From assembly GCA_963848375.1 (NCBI GenBank), contig CAWKDK010000016.1, positions 1-64,000 of the forward strand: a stretch of 64,000 nucleotides of DNA, in the 5' to 3' direction. Position numbers and translations under genes: made by a program. This document shows positions 53,272 through 62,915 of the stretch, piece by piece; position 1 is the stretch's first letter; the number at the start of each line of letters is the position of its first letter. A model generated the notes under the pieces. That model did no database searches and was not told the origin of the DNA. It worked only from the letters and a program-made list of their open reading frames with translations. Source of the DNA: JAJPJE01 sp963848375 (GTDB lineage Bacteria > Acidobacteriota > Terriglobia > Terriglobales > Acidobacteriaceae).

Positions 53272-53838
53272 TTACCTCTTGATCTCCCATTGTCCGCTAC
53301 AACCATTCGCAACCCATAATCCGTATTGAGAAACGCCCCACGTTCGATTCTGTACGCAAGCGCTATTTACTCGAATCGGATTCGCATATTTAAATGCGCC
53401 GCCACTCTGGCAATAGACCGGCCCGGCGCCCCGTCCCGACGTGCAATTGCTCCGGCCGCCACTGAAGCTTCCAGCGTAATAGGCAGGTGGTCCGCCCCTC
53501 GGAGGTCCACCGTGATAATCGCCGCCATACGGAGGACGCCCGCCGTAACCCGGACCACCGTAGCCGGGTCCCCCAATCGCGAATTCGGCACGGCATCCTT
53601 TATCGACCCACACCTGGTTACCGCGCGTTCCCCAACTTCGCCCCTGAACACATGGCGTTTGGCTCAATTGACGAACCATCTGCACGTTCTGCGGGTTACC
53701 ACGGCCAGGAATCTGGCACGTTTGATATTGGTTATTGTTCGACGCACAAGTGAACTTTTGTGCATACGCCGGCGTTTCTGTGAAATACATAACGGCAATC
53801 ACCAGCACCGAGAAGATCATTACCGATCGACAACGCAT
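53272..53838 (-). CDS. DUF3011 double-domain exported protein
   Basis: 188 residues; GGGGGC lies just before ATG 53838. A signal peptide (IFSVLVIAVMYFTETPAYAQ) is followed by two DUF3011 units: FTCASNNNQYQTC ... CVQGRSWGTRGNQVWVDKGC and SNCTSGRGAGPVYC ... CVQNRTWGVSQYGLWVANGC. They are joined by a flexible Gly/Pro/Tyr linker of YGGPGYGG-type repeats. The unit, with paired Cys and a W/G motif, occurs in secreted proteins of proteobacteria and acidobacteria with unknown function; a lectin-like or surface role is a guess. Confidence 0.88.
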   Translation of the reverse strand: MRCRSVMIFSVLVIAVMYFTETPAYAQKFTCASNNNQYQTCQIPGRGNPQNVQMVRQLSQTPCVQGRSWGTRGNQVWVDKGCRAEFAIGGPGYGGPGYGGRPPYGGDYHGGPPRGGPPAYYAGSFSGGRSNCTSGRGAGPVYCQSGGAFKYANPIRVNSACVQNRTWGVSQYGLWVANGCSGQWEIKR

Positions 53839-54001
53839 ACGCCCCCTTTCAGCAGCAGCTCCAGTCAGAACGATTACAGCATCTATTTACCACTCACGTT
53901 GCATTTGTGTAAATCATGAACGCCCGGGTCTCCAGCACATCCTCATTCATGTGCCGAGGGTACAGGCTGTGATCCTCATAATACAGTCGTGAGATCGTCT
54001 C

Positions 54002-55381
54002 TCATCGCGTCTTTCCAAATGGGCGTAGTCGCAAGAACACAACGCCGCCTACCGGATGGCTTCCATATTCGGCCCGCAGCGTTTCCGGTGTTGTGTACAC
54101 CGTGAACTGGCCGCCAATGCCCGTGGCGAGGTGTGGAATCAAATTGATGTCACGCTCGTAGCCTCCGGTATAAGCCTGCACCCGGCCGATGATGCTTTCC
54201 TGAAAGTCAGATGGCTCGAACTGATTTCGCAGCAACAGTTCGTTCGTGCGATCCACGTTTTCAATCCTGGTCCACACATAATTCAGCTCGGCAAATCGCA
54301 GTGTCGATTCAGCCAGATAGCCGTTCCACACTAGTCCATCGGAAGTATGGTTCCGTCCCCAAAGCAATGTGCTTGCCCAATTACCCCGAGCTGTCGGGCG
54401 GTTATACATCACCGACGCTGTCATACGGTCGATATCTTCGTCGGGATGGAGTGCTTCCGGACTGGTGAGGTGCCCGAAGGAATATTGCGCGCTCCAGTTG
54501 CGAGCAGGGTTAACCGTCGCACGCACCGACCACGAATCGATTTTGCCGGAGTCGATGTCCCAGCGAAATTCGTCGGGCTCGCGTCCGTGGAATCCCGATG
54601 CCTCAACTCGCGCAATCTTGTAAGTAAATCCGGCGGTGATCACATCCGCCGCGATGTGCGTCGAGTCTTCCAAATGATGTCCGAGAGCGGCGATCGGATC
54701 CTCCGATGCAGAAGCCCGATGGGGATACGCAGTCGGCCCAAGCGCGGGATCACCTGTCGGCGCCACATAAAAAGACAGCAAGCTATTTTCACCGAGCCTC
54801 ACGTCGTAGAGTGCGGCCAACTCCATGATGAAATCGTGCGGGTGTTGACCATCGACGATCGGCTTCCCAAACGCCGTCTCGCCTTGCTGAAACAGTTCCG
54901 GGTAATAGCGCTGGGTGATAGTGGCTGGCTCCAGGCTGACCATCGTTCGCAGCGTCAGTGTTCCAGGACCAAGCCGCCTTTGCGCCATAGGCATGAACCA
55001 GTTCGTAGAAAATACTTTGTCTGCGCCGCGCGGCCCGCTCTGCTGCATCGCATTTAAAAATACGACACCATGGAACATCAGCATCCACTGGCCTTTCCTT
55101 GTCATGAGCATGGGCATCGGGGTGGAGTTCGGCTCGGCGCTGGTTCCGGACGTGCTGTGATGCAAAATTTCGTCTATGAACGTTGCCGGCGTTTGGGTCA
55201 TGTTCATATGCATCCCGGGCATGGGCCTGTGATCCATACCCGGCATTTGCGAGTCAGACGTAGGCCTCTGCTCCTGACCATTCGGATTGTTCCGATCAGA
55301 GGCCGGACCCGACTGCGCCCATCCGCTATGAATTGTCGTTAGAGCAAAAACAAAAAGATAAAAGTGGTGGCGAACAGACAT
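54002..55381 (-). CDS. Copper-associated outer-membrane barrel protein
   Basis: 459 residues from ATG 55381 (GAGGAG upstream). A signal peptide (FYLFVFALTTIHSGWAQ) is followed by a Met/His-rich mature start (QMPGMDHRPMPGMHMNMTQT), a classic periplasmic copper-binding pattern. The remainder is a barrel with alternating aromatic strands (WMLMFHGVVFLNAMQQ, QHPHDFIMELAALYDVRLGE, LSFYVAPTGDPALGP, VEASGFHGREPDEFRWDID), ending in GGVVFLRLRPFG. Such proteins lie next to copper efflux genes in acidobacteria. The gene at 55475 upstream is also Cys/His-rich, so the two likely form a copper-handling unit. Confidence 0.85.
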   Translation of the reverse strand: MSVRHHFYLFVFALTTIHSGWAQSGPASDRNNPNGQEQRPTSDSQMPGMDHRPMPGMHMNMTQTPATFIDEILHHSTSGTSAEPNSTPMPMLMTRKGQWMLMFHGVVFLNAMQQSGPRGADKVFSTNWFMPMAQRRLGPGTLTLRTMVSLEPATITQRYYPELFQQGETAFGKPIVDGQHPHDFIMELAALYDVRLGENSLLSFYVAPTGDPALGPTAYPHRASASEDPIAALGHHLEDSTHIAADVITAGFTYKIARVEASGFHGREPDEFRWDIDSGKIDSWSVRATVNPARNWSAQYSFGHLTSPEALHPDEDIDRMTASVMYNRPTARGNWASTLLWGRNHTSDGLVWNGYLAESTLRFAELNYVWTRIENVDRTNELLLRNQFEPSDFQESIIGRVQAYTGGYERDINLIPHLATGIGGQFTVYTTPETLRAEYGSHPVGGVVFLRLRPFGKTR

Positions 55382-55474
55382 CCCACTCCTCTGGCACGTT
55401 GAAGGGTTGCGTCGATGCGCGCTTGCGAGCACGCGGACATCACAGCGCGTGAATACGATGGCAGGGTGTAGGGA

Positions 55475-55813
55475 TCAGATGCGAAGAATAGTTGGCGGAG
55501 GTGGAGAGAACTCGTTCGCTGTAACAAAGTGCGCGATGAGGTGGATCAGACCATCGTGACCATCCGAAACAGCAGAGACAAACGCAAGCTCGACGGCCAA
55601 ACGTGCGACCGGCACCGTCATCGGCGTTGCATGATCCACCTGGCAGCAGGCTCGTGGTTGAGGTGCTGGACAATGATCGCGGTGCGAACCGGCCGGCATT
55701 TCGTCCGCACCTGCACACGAGCTCTGCCCAGAGTTCGCGACACACAACGCTGGAAGCGCAGTCGCGACGAGGAGCAGCAGCAACAGAACGGCGAATGGTC
55801 TAGAGGTACGCAC
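55475..55813 (-). CDS. Small exported Cys/His/Met-rich protein
   Basis: About 112 residues from GTG 55813 (AGGA upstream). A signal peptide (FAVLLLLLLVATALPALCVA) is followed by CAGADEMPAGSHRDHCPAPQ and PRACCQVDHATPM, with six or so Cys and His in a cluster, then a second hydrophobic stretch (ARLAVELAFVSAV). The pattern suggests copper or zinc binding in the periplasm. It ends 94 bp before the start of the copper-associated barrel. No named family. Confidence 0.6.
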   Translation of the reverse strand: MRTSRPFAVLLLLLLVATALPALCVANSGQSSCAGADEMPAGSHRDHCPAPQPRACCQVDHATPMTVPVARLAVELAFVSAVSDGHDGLIHLIAHFVTANEFSPPPPTILRI

Positions 55814-56047
55814 AGTGTCTTGTCCTATGATGCCACATGCAACAATCCCGACGCTAATCCCTAACGCTCCACCCCTTTTGGAAGTATCGGACTCCATACG
55901 CAGCAGACATCGGATATTGCCATCTCGAGCTTGAATCTAAATTGAAAAGATCAGGTGACGTGCGAACGGGTCGCGTCCCGCTTCGGTCCTGACTTTTTGC
56001 TTGCCCATTTTCAACAGCCGTCGCTAATCGTTATCAGGATTCTCCCG

Positions 56048-57277
56048 ATGTTTGCCTTAGAGATGAATCCAATGCAATACGTGGCACGCCAGGCCATTCT
56101 CGACGCGGATCGATGCTTGACTGCGTATGAATTGCTATTTCGTGATTCGACCGAGAATCGCTGCCCGCCCGGAGATCCCGATATCGCTTCCAAGAAAACC
56201 ATCGACACCGCTGTGCTCCTGGGATTGGAGACGCTTTCCGACGGTCATCGCGTATTCCTGAATTGCACCGAGAACCTTATTCTTGACGGTCTTCCTACAC
56301 TATTTCCGCCGGAAGTCGCCGTAGTCGAGATTCTCGAGTCGGTGCGCCCTACGCGACAGTTGATCGATGCGTGCCAGAAATTGAAACGGGGCGGCTACCG
56401 CATCGCGCTCGACGACTTCATCGAGCAACCAGGTTACGAGCCGCTGATTGAACTGGCTGACGTAATCAAGATCGATGTCCGCTTAACCCCAGCCGAGCAC
56501 TGGCCCGCTCTGGCCGTTAAGTATCTTCGTAGCCATCGCCAGTTGTTGGCGGAGAAGGTGGAAACGGAAGAAGAATTCGCGCGCGCTAAGGCGATAGGCT
56601 TCAGCCTGTTCCAGGGTTATCTCTTTTCCAAGCCGAGTATTCTCTCTACCTCCAGCATCGACGGACTCGACGCGAATCATGTGCGCATTTTGCGCACCCT
56701 GGCCTCTCCCCAGTTGAACTTGCTCGAAGTGGAAAGCATTATCAAGTCCGATCCCGCTCTCTGCTATCGCCTGCTACGGTTTCTGAATTCACCAGCTTTC
56801 TATCTCCAGGACGAAATTCGCTCTGTACTGCACGCGCTCGCGCTTTTGGGGGAAGTCGAAATCCGAAAGTGGATGTTGCTGGTCTGTGCGTTGGGAGCAG
56901 GCGCAGGAGCGAGTAAGAGACACCTGCTGGAGACGGCATTGATTCGTGCCCGTTTCGCGGAATCCCTCGCGTCCAAAATCGGCCTCTCCAGTTCCTCGCT
57001 CTTCCTTCTCGGCATCTTGTCGCTCATGCACGCGATCCTCGATCTGTCTGTCGAGTCGCTGGTTGAACTAGTCGCCGTCTCTGCAGATGTAAGAGCGGCT
57101 CTTCTGGGCACATCCAACACTCTCCGAAAGGGATTCGACCTGGTCCTGGCATACGAGGCCGCTGACTGGAACCGTTGCGAGGAGATCCGCAATCAATGGC
57201 AGATTCCAGCTCGCTTCCTCTCCGACAGCTATCTCGAAGCGATTCACTGGGCAAGGCAGCTCACCGAAGAAATGTAG
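56048..57277 (+). CDS. EAL-HDOD domain protein
   Basis: About 409 residues from ATG 56048 (AGGA upstream); the frame opens at 55955. Residues about 5-200 are a degenerate EAL domain: YVARQAILDADRCLTAYELL has ELLFR instead of EALLR, and RIALDDFIEQPGYEPLIELA keeps a D-D pair. Several metal-binding residues seem lost, so it may bind but not cleave c-di-GMP. Residues about 205-400 are an HDOD domain (LRTLASPQLNLLEVESIIKS, DPALCYRLLRFLNSPAF, ALALLGEVEIRKWMLLV). This YuxH-type architecture is common in acidobacteria. A signalling role is likely; no partner is adjacent. Confidence 0.88.
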   Translation: MFALEMNPMQYVARQAILDADRCLTAYELLFRDSTENRCPPGDPDIASKKTIDTAVLLGLETLSDGHRVFLNCTENLILDGLPTLFPPEVAVVEILESVRPTRQLIDACQKLKRGGYRIALDDFIEQPGYEPLIELADVIKIDVRLTPAEHWPALAVKYLRSHRQLLAEKVETEEEFARAKAIGFSLFQGYLFSKPSILSTSSIDGLDANHVRILRTLASPQLNLLEVESIIKSDPALCYRLLRFLNSPAFYLQDEIRSVLHALALLGEVEIRKWMLLVCALGAGAGASKRHLLETALIRARFAESLASKIGLSSSSLFLLGILSLMHAILDLSVESLVELVAVSADVRAALLGTSNTLRKGFDLVLAYEAADWNRCEEIRNQWQIPARFLSDSYLEAIHWARQLTEEM

Positions 57278-57392
57278 TCCTGAGTTAAGCCGATACCTGC
57301 TTCGATTGACGGCGGTTGGAACAATAGTGTCAACTCGTTTTGTTGCGGTATCGAACAAATCGGGTAAGATTTCAGACAAGTCGCCCACGCTT

Positions 57393-58601
57393 ATGAGAAT
57401 CGTCGATGCAAAAGTGATTGTCTGTTGTCCTGGCAGAAATTTCGTCACCCTGAAAATCCTTACGGAAGATGGCCTCTACGGACTCGGGGACGCGACCCTG
57501 AATGGGCGCGAACTGGCGGTCGCCAGCTATCTTTCAGAACATGTCGTGCCGCTCCTCATCGGCCGCGATGCGCGCCGCATTGAAGATATCTGGCAATATC
57601 TCTACAAAGGCGCGTATTGGCGACGGGGTCCAGTGACCATGGCGGCAATCGCCGCCGTTGACACGGCGCTGTGGGACATCAAAGCAAAGTCGCTGAACGC
57701 GCCTTTGTATCAATTGCTCGGCGGAGCATCGCGAGACACAGTTCTCGTTTACGGACATGCCAGCGGCGCGAATATTGAAGATACAGTTGCGGCCGTCGCC
57801 AATTACCTGAAAGCCGGTTACAAGGCGATCCGTGCGCAGTCGGGAATCCCCGGTTTGGCGAGCACTTATGGAGTCGGCTCGGGCCCCGGTCACTACGAAC
57901 CGGCAGAGAAGAATGCTCCGCCAGAAAATCTCTGGTCGTCCGAAGCGTACATGAACTTCATCCCCGAACTTTTCGCGCGCTTGCGGAAAGAATTCGGCAA
58001 CGAGCTTCACCTGCTGCACGATGTTCACCACCGTCTATCTCCGATCGAAGCTGCCCGGGTGGGTAAAGAGCTGGAGCCGTATCATCTGTTCTGGATGGAA
58101 GATCCAACTCCGGCGGAACTGCAAGAGAGCTTCCGCCTCATCCGCCGCCACACCACCACGCCGATCGCCGTAGGCGAGGTGTTCAATTCCATTTTCGACT
58201 GCCAGCAACTGATTCAGGAGCAGTTGATCGACTACATCCGCGCCACTGTTGTTCACGCCGGAGGCGTCTCGCATCTGCGCAAGATCGCGGCTCTGGCGGA
58301 ACTCTACCAGGTTCGCACCGGTTGTCACGGTGCCACTGATTTGAGCCCGGTGTGCATGGCCGCGGCTCTTCATTTCGATCTGAGCGTGCATAACTTTGGC
58401 ATTCAGGAGTACATGCCGCACGCGAAGGAGACGGACGAAGTCTTCCCGCACGCTTACTCGTTTGAGAAGGGATTCATGCATCCCGGGGACGCGCCCGGAC
58501 TCGGCGTAGATATCAACGAGCAACTGGCAGGGAAGTATCCTTACCAGCGGGCATATCTTCCCATCAACCGCAAACTCGACGGAACCATGCACAGCTGGTA
58601 G
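57393..58601 (+). CDS. manD: D-mannonate dehydratase, enolase superfamily
   Basis: 402 residues from ATG 57393; MRIVDAKVIVCCPGRNFVTL is the usual ManD start even though the frame opens at 57306 and the ribosome site is weak. ManD signatures: RRGPVTMAAIAAVDTALWDI, VYGHASG, LLHDVHHRLSP (Asp ligand and the His general base), FWMEDPTPAE and IAVGEVFNS (Glu ligands), GCHGATDLSP. Length and motifs separate it from UxuA. It dehydrates mannonate to 2-keto-3-deoxygluconate in glucuronate breakdown. It is 11 bp before the GH67 alpha-glucuronidase, so release and use of glucuronate are co-expressed. Confidence 0.92.
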   Translation: MRIVDAKVIVCCPGRNFVTLKILTEDGLYGLGDATLNGRELAVASYLSEHVVPLLIGRDARRIEDIWQYLYKGAYWRRGPVTMAAIAAVDTALWDIKAKSLNAPLYQLLGGASRDTVLVYGHASGANIEDTVAAVANYLKAGYKAIRAQSGIPGLASTYGVGSGPGHYEPAEKNAPPENLWSSEAYMNFIPELFARLRKEFGNELHLLHDVHHRLSPIEAARVGKELEPYHLFWMEDPTPAELQESFRLIRRHTTTPIAVGEVFNSIFDCQQLIQEQLIDYIRATVVHAGGVSHLRKIAALAELYQVRTGCHGATDLSPVCMAAALHFDLSVHNFGIQEYMPHAKETDEVFPHAYSFEKGFMHPGDAPGLGVDINEQLAGKYPYQRAYLPINRKLDGTMHSW

Positions 58602-58612
58602 CACGAGCTCAC

Positions 58613-61135
58613 ATGAATAATCGCCTAACGATGTATTGTGCAGTACTGCTTGTGCTCATAACATTCTGTCCAGCTGCACGGGCTGAAACCGGCTACGAAG
58701 CGTGGCTCCGCTACGCTGCCCTGACCGACGTCGCTCGTTCGCAATACAGCTCATTACCCAAAACCGTCACGGTACTCGGCGACTCTCCGCTACTTGCATC
58801 AGCGCAGTCAGAACTGGTCCGCGGCATCGAGGGAATGTTGCGCCGCCGGACTACACCCTCCACCGGTATTCCGAAAAGGCCAGCCATTGTTCTTGGCACT
58901 CTGGCGGATCTGAACAAGCTGGGCGCCGCACTCCACGCGCCCGTCGCACTGAATAACGACGGCTACTGGCTGACCACAGCTCGTATCCATGGCGCTCCCT
59001 GCATCATTATTACTGGTCTCACCGATCGCGGTGTTCTCTATGGCGCTTTTGCGTGGCTCAGTGCTCTCGCACGTACTCAGAACGTCGATCATCTCGATCA
59101 TGCAGAAAGTCCGTTCGTGCCACTCCGCTGGATCAATCAGTGGGACAACCTCGACGGCAGCATCGAGCGCGGTTATGGCGGTCGCTCGATATTTTTCGAG
59201 AATGGAGCCGTACGCAGCGACTTAACCCGCACGCGCGACTACGCTCGTCTGCTCGCCTCAATCGGCATCAACGGATGCGTGATCAACAATGTGAACGCGA
59301 GCCCAAATGTTCTTGCGGATGATTTCATTCCGCAACTCGCGCGTGTTGCCGACGAGTTTCGCCCTTGGGGCATCCGTCTCGGGCTTTCCGTAAACTTCGC
59401 GAGCCCAAAGCTAATTGGCGGACTCGACACATTCGATCCTCTCGATCCCAAGGTCGCCGCATGGTGGAAAGCGAAGGCCGACCAGATCTATCGCGCCATC
59501 CCGGACTTCGGCGGATTTGTGCTGAAAGCTGATTCCGAAGGACAACTGGGTCCCGCAACCTACGAACGAACTCCGGCGGACGCGGCAAACATAGTCGCGC
59601 GCGCGTTGAAGCCGCATGGTGGATACGTTTTCTATCGTGCTTTCGTCTATAACCATCACCTCGACTGGACCAATCTCAAGAACGATCGCGCCAAGGCCGC
59701 TTACGATAATTTCCATCCGCTTGACGGCAAGTTCGACGACAACGTAATCATTCAGATCAAACATGGCCCGATCGATTTTCAGGTTCGCGAGCCGGCGTCG
59801 CCGCTGTTCGGCGGCCTTCAGAACACGAATCAGGCCATCGAGTTGCAGATCACGCAGGAATACCTCGGACAACAGCGACATTTGGTCTTCATCCCTCCCA
59901 TGTGGAAGAGCGTGCTCGATTTCGATCTGCGCGTGAACGGCGGTCATACGCCAGTGAAAGAGATCGTCGCCGGGAAAACTTTCCATCGGCCGACAGGCGG
60001 CTTCTCCGGAGTCGCCAACGTCGGTCTCGACGCGAACTGGCTCGGCAGTCCTCTTGCGCTGGCAAATCTCTATGGCTTCGGACGTCTCGCCTGGAATCCC
60101 GATATAAGCGCCGCAACCATTGCCGATGAATGGACTCGCCTGACGTTCGGCAATGATCCGCAGGTCCTCGAGACCATCTCCAACATGCAGCTGAATTCAT
60201 GGCGCACTTACGAAAACTACACCGGGCCGCTCGGACTCGGCACGCTCACCAACATCCTCGGCCCGCACTACGGCCCAGGCATTGAATCGGCCGAGCGCAA
60301 TGGTTGGGGCCAATGGATCCGCGCCGATCACGATGGTCTTGGCATGGATCGCACCGTCGCCACCGGCACCGGCTACATCGGTCAATATTCGCCCGCAGTC
60401 CAGAAGGAATTCGAGTCACTAGCAAATTGTCCTGACGAACTACTGCTGTTTTTTCATCACGTGCCGTACACCTACAAGCTGCACTCCGGCAAAACTGTTA
60501 TCCAGCACATATATGACTCGCATTACGATGGAGCTGCAAGCGCCGCCCAGTATGTTCCCGAGTGGGAGTCGCTCAAAGGACGCATTGATGACGAGCGCTA
60601 CACATTCGTGCTCGCAAAATTGCAGTACCAGGCAGGACACGCCGTCGTCTGGCGCGACGCCATCACCAATTGGTTCCTGAAGGTGTCCGGGATTCCTGAC
60701 GCGCAAGGACGCGTCGGACATCACCCCGATCGCATCGAGGCTGAATCCATGCAACTTCAGGGATATGAGCGGATGGATGTTGTGCCCTGGGAAGCCGCCT
60801 CCGGTGGACAAGGAGTCCAGTGTCCAGCCTCATCGCAAAGATGCGATGCAAGCTTTCATTTCGCAGGCAATCCCGGCACATACGACCTGGATGTTGAATA
60901 TTTCGATCAGAACAACGGCGCGTCGAAGTTCCGCGTTTATGTCGGCGACCGCCTGGTCGATGAATGGTTCGCCGACGCCCATCTTCCCAGCAACAAGCCC
61001 GACGCTGATTCGAGCAGTCGCCGGCAGATTGCGGGAGTCACGCTCCATCCCGGAGATGAACTTCGTATCGAGGGTATTCCCGACGGCGCAGAGCGCGCGC
61101 CGCTCGACTACATTGCGATTCACCCGGCGCGATAG
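58613..61135 (+). CDS. GH67 alpha-glucuronidase with C-terminal CBM-like domain
   Basis: 840 residues, signal peptide (YCAVLLVLITFCPAARA). GH67 fold: an N-terminal domain (GYEAWLRYAAL, GVLYGAFAWLSALA), then the barrel (PLRWINQWDNLDGSIERGYG, INGCVINNVNASPNVL, FGGFVLKADSEGQLGPATYE with acidic catalytic candidates, GGYVFYRAFVYNHHLDW, KHGPIDFQVREP), and a helical end (LLLFFHHVPYTYKLHSGKTV, VPEWESLKGRIDDERY). An extra beta-sandwich of about 130 residues (IEAESMQLQGYERMDVVPWE ... FDQNNGASKFRVYVGDRLVD) looks CBM35/CBM6-like. It removes 4-O-methyl-glucuronate from xylo-oligosaccharides. Usual GH67 length is near 700, so the CBM explains the excess. Confidence 0.93.
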   Translation: MNNRLTMYCAVLLVLITFCPAARAETGYEAWLRYAALTDVARSQYSSLPKTVTVLGDSPLLASAQSELVRGIEGMLRRRTTPSTGIPKRPAIVLGTLADLNKLGAALHAPVALNNDGYWLTTARIHGAPCIIITGLTDRGVLYGAFAWLSALARTQNVDHLDHAESPFVPLRWINQWDNLDGSIERGYGGRSIFFENGAVRSDLTRTRDYARLLASIGINGCVINNVNASPNVLADDFIPQLARVADEFRPWGIRLGLSVNFASPKLIGGLDTFDPLDPKVAAWWKAKADQIYRAIPDFGGFVLKADSEGQLGPATYERTPADAANIVARALKPHGGYVFYRAFVYNHHLDWTNLKNDRAKAAYDNFHPLDGKFDDNVIIQIKHGPIDFQVREPASPLFGGLQNTNQAIELQITQEYLGQQRHLVFIPPMWKSVLDFDLRVNGGHTPVKEIVAGKTFHRPTGGFSGVANVGLDANWLGSPLALANLYGFGRLAWNPDISAATIADEWTRLTFGNDPQVLETISNMQLNSWRTYENYTGPLGLGTLTNILGPHYGPGIESAERNGWGQWIRADHDGLGMDRTVATGTGYIGQYSPAVQKEFESLANCPDELLLFFHHVPYTYKLHSGKTVIQHIYDSHYDGAASAAQYVPEWESLKGRIDDERYTFVLAKLQYQAGHAVVWRDAITNWFLKVSGIPDAQGRVGHHPDRIEAESMQLQGYERMDVVPWEAASGGQGVQCPASSQRCDASFHFAGNPGTYDLDVEYFDQNNGASKFRVYVGDRLVDEWFADAHLPSNKPDADSSSRRQIAGVTLHPGDELRIEGIPDGAERAPLDYIAIHPAR

Positions 61136-61203
61136 CCGTGAACAAAAGTTATGCTCCAATTCCGACCTTGATCTCAGGAAAATGCAAGTCCGAAGTTTCC
61201 GCA

Positions 61204-61698
61204 CTAGCCGAATGCGTTCAGCCATTCGCGGATCTCTCCCCGAAGCGGCTCCACCATCGCTTGACCCGCCACATCCTTAAATCGCTCCAGCTTCTGCAAC
61301 GCTTGTCGCAGCAGGGACGCGGTCCCCTCTGGATTCCCCCGCTGCCAGTGATGGAAGGCCGCAGTTAACTGAATTAATCCTTGCAGAAAGGACTTATCTG
61401 GCTCAGTCGCCTTCAGCCACATCGTCTCCCAGTGCTCGTGCGCTTCGAAAAACTCGCCAACCCGGTAACAGCGCAGGCCGTCAGCGAGCGCTCCCGTGCT
61501 CCAGTCGAGCGTTGGAACATTTGCGAGCTTCTCTTTGTAGCCTGAGCACGACCGCACCGGGAGCTTGGGATATTTCTGAAAGCGTGTATCCGAAAATGAG
61601 AGTTCGCACAACAGAAAGACGGAACCTCGGTCCGAAGTCACAGATCGCGCGTGCATGCAACTCGCGCAAATGCCGGCGTTCTCGGGAAGATGACTCAC
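61204..61698 (-). CDS. Cys-motif plus DUF309 protein
   Basis: 164 residues from GTG 61698. The first 55 residues hold four Cys in the pattern CASCMHARSV ... FLLCELSFSD ... PVRSCSGY, which elsewhere occurs as a stand-alone small protein. Residues about 70-160 are DUF309: LRCYRVGEFFEAHEHWETMW, LKATEPDKSFLQGLIQLTAA, FHHWQRGNPEGT. DUF309 has conserved E-x2-H-E-x-WE residues that suggest metal binding. The fusion of the two is unusual. Function unknown. Confidence 0.8.
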   Translation of the reverse strand: MSHLPENAGICASCMHARSVTSDRGSVFLLCELSFSDTRFQKYPKLPVRSCSGYKEKLANVPTLDWSTGALADGLRCYRVGEFFEAHEHWETMWLKATEPDKSFLQGLIQLTAAFHHWQRGNPEGTASLLRQALQKLERFKDVAGQAMVEPLRGEIREWLNAFG

Positions 61699-61826
61699 AG
61701 CACGATCTTACTATTTTCGGCGACATCTTCTGGATCGCTCGTCGCCTCAATCTCATCATGGATAGGGAGGCAGGTTAATTGTCCTGCGCTGGTTGCGCCC
61801 ACCACTTCGATCTTATGGAGAACGCC

Positions 61827-62696
61827 ATGACAACTTACAAACACGCAGTGGTCGATGGCCACCGAATCTTCTACCGGGAGGACGGATCTAAGGATCACCC
61901 TGCAATTCTCTTGCTTCACGGGTTTCCCACGTCCTCACATATGTTTCGCAATCTCATCAACGAGCTGGCGGACCGTTATCACGTCATCGCTCCAGATCTT
62001 CCCGGCTTTGGTTTTTCGAGTTCGCCCGAAAACTTCCGCTACACCTTCGATCAGCTCGCTCACGTCATCTCTCGATTCACCGAGGTAGTCGGCTTACGTC
62101 ATTTTGCAATTTACGTTTTCGACTACGGCGCTCCCGTCGGATTCCGGTTGGCCATGGCGCATCCCGAAAGAATCACCGCCGTCATCACGCAAAACGGCAA
62201 TGCGTACGAAGAAGGACTGAGTGAAGGCTGGAATCCGATCCAGAAATATTGGAAGGAGCCCACGCCCGCGAATCGCGAAGCTCTGCGAAATTTCCTGTCG
62301 CCAGATTCCGTGAAGTGGCAATACGTCCATGGTGTTCCGGACGAGACGCTGATTGCGCCGGAGACGTACACGTTGGACTCCGCCCTCATGGCGCGGCCTG
62401 AAAACCAGGAAATCCAACTCAACCTTTTATTGGACTATGCGAATAACGTCGCACTTTATCCGAAGTTTCAGGCATACTTCCGCAGCAAGCGGCCTCCATT
62501 GCTGGCCGTGTGGGGCAAGAACGATCCGTTCTTTCTTCCTCCTGGCGCCGAAGCTTTCAAGCGGGATATTCCTGACGCCGAAATCCAGTTCCTTGATACC
62601 GGACACTTCGCGGTTGAAACGCATCATGCGCAGATTGCGTCCGCCATTCGCGATTTCCTGGGACGCACACTGAAGCCCAAAGCCGAAGCCGCCTGA
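61827..62696 (+). CDS. Alpha/beta hydrolase, epoxide-hydrolase/dehalogenase-like
   Basis: 289 residues from ATG 61827 (GGAG upstream); the frame opens at 61779. Motifs: HGFPTSSHMFRNLINELADR (oxyanion HGFP), APDLPGFGFSSSP, nucleophile Asp in AIYVFDYGAPVGFRLA, PPLLAVWGKNDPFFLPPGAE (charge relay) and LDTGHFAVETH (catalytic His). The F-D-Y-G-A-P elbow with Asp rather than Ser as nucleophile points to haloalkane-dehalogenase/epoxide-hydrolase-type chemistry. No signal peptide, so cytosolic. The substrate is not predictable. Stand-alone. Confidence 0.9.
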   Translation: MTTYKHAVVDGHRIFYREDGSKDHPAILLLHGFPTSSHMFRNLINELADRYHVIAPDLPGFGFSSSPENFRYTFDQLAHVISRFTEVVGLRHFAIYVFDYGAPVGFRLAMAHPERITAVITQNGNAYEEGLSEGWNPIQKYWKEPTPANREALRNFLSPDSVKWQYVHGVPDETLIAPETYTLDSALMARPENQEIQLNLLLDYANNVALYPKFQAYFRSKRPPLLAVWGKNDPFFLPPGAEAFKRDIPDAEIQFLDTGHFAVETHHAQIASAIRDFLGRTLKPKAEAA

Positions 62697-62915
62697 CATC
62701 GCTCGATCCCATTCTTCGCGCGAGAGTGGGGGAATGGGATCGCACAATTTGACATCCCCACTCGTCGAATAGGTACGAAGCCGCGTGCTTCGGGGATGAA
62801 TTGCAGCTGCCATGCTGCTATCTTTCTTCTCTCTCTGAAGTCCCTTGCAAATTGAGAACCGGGAAGTTTCGTCTTCTTCCCGGCACCGTATCAACTTTGA
62901 AAGGGGACTCTTACC

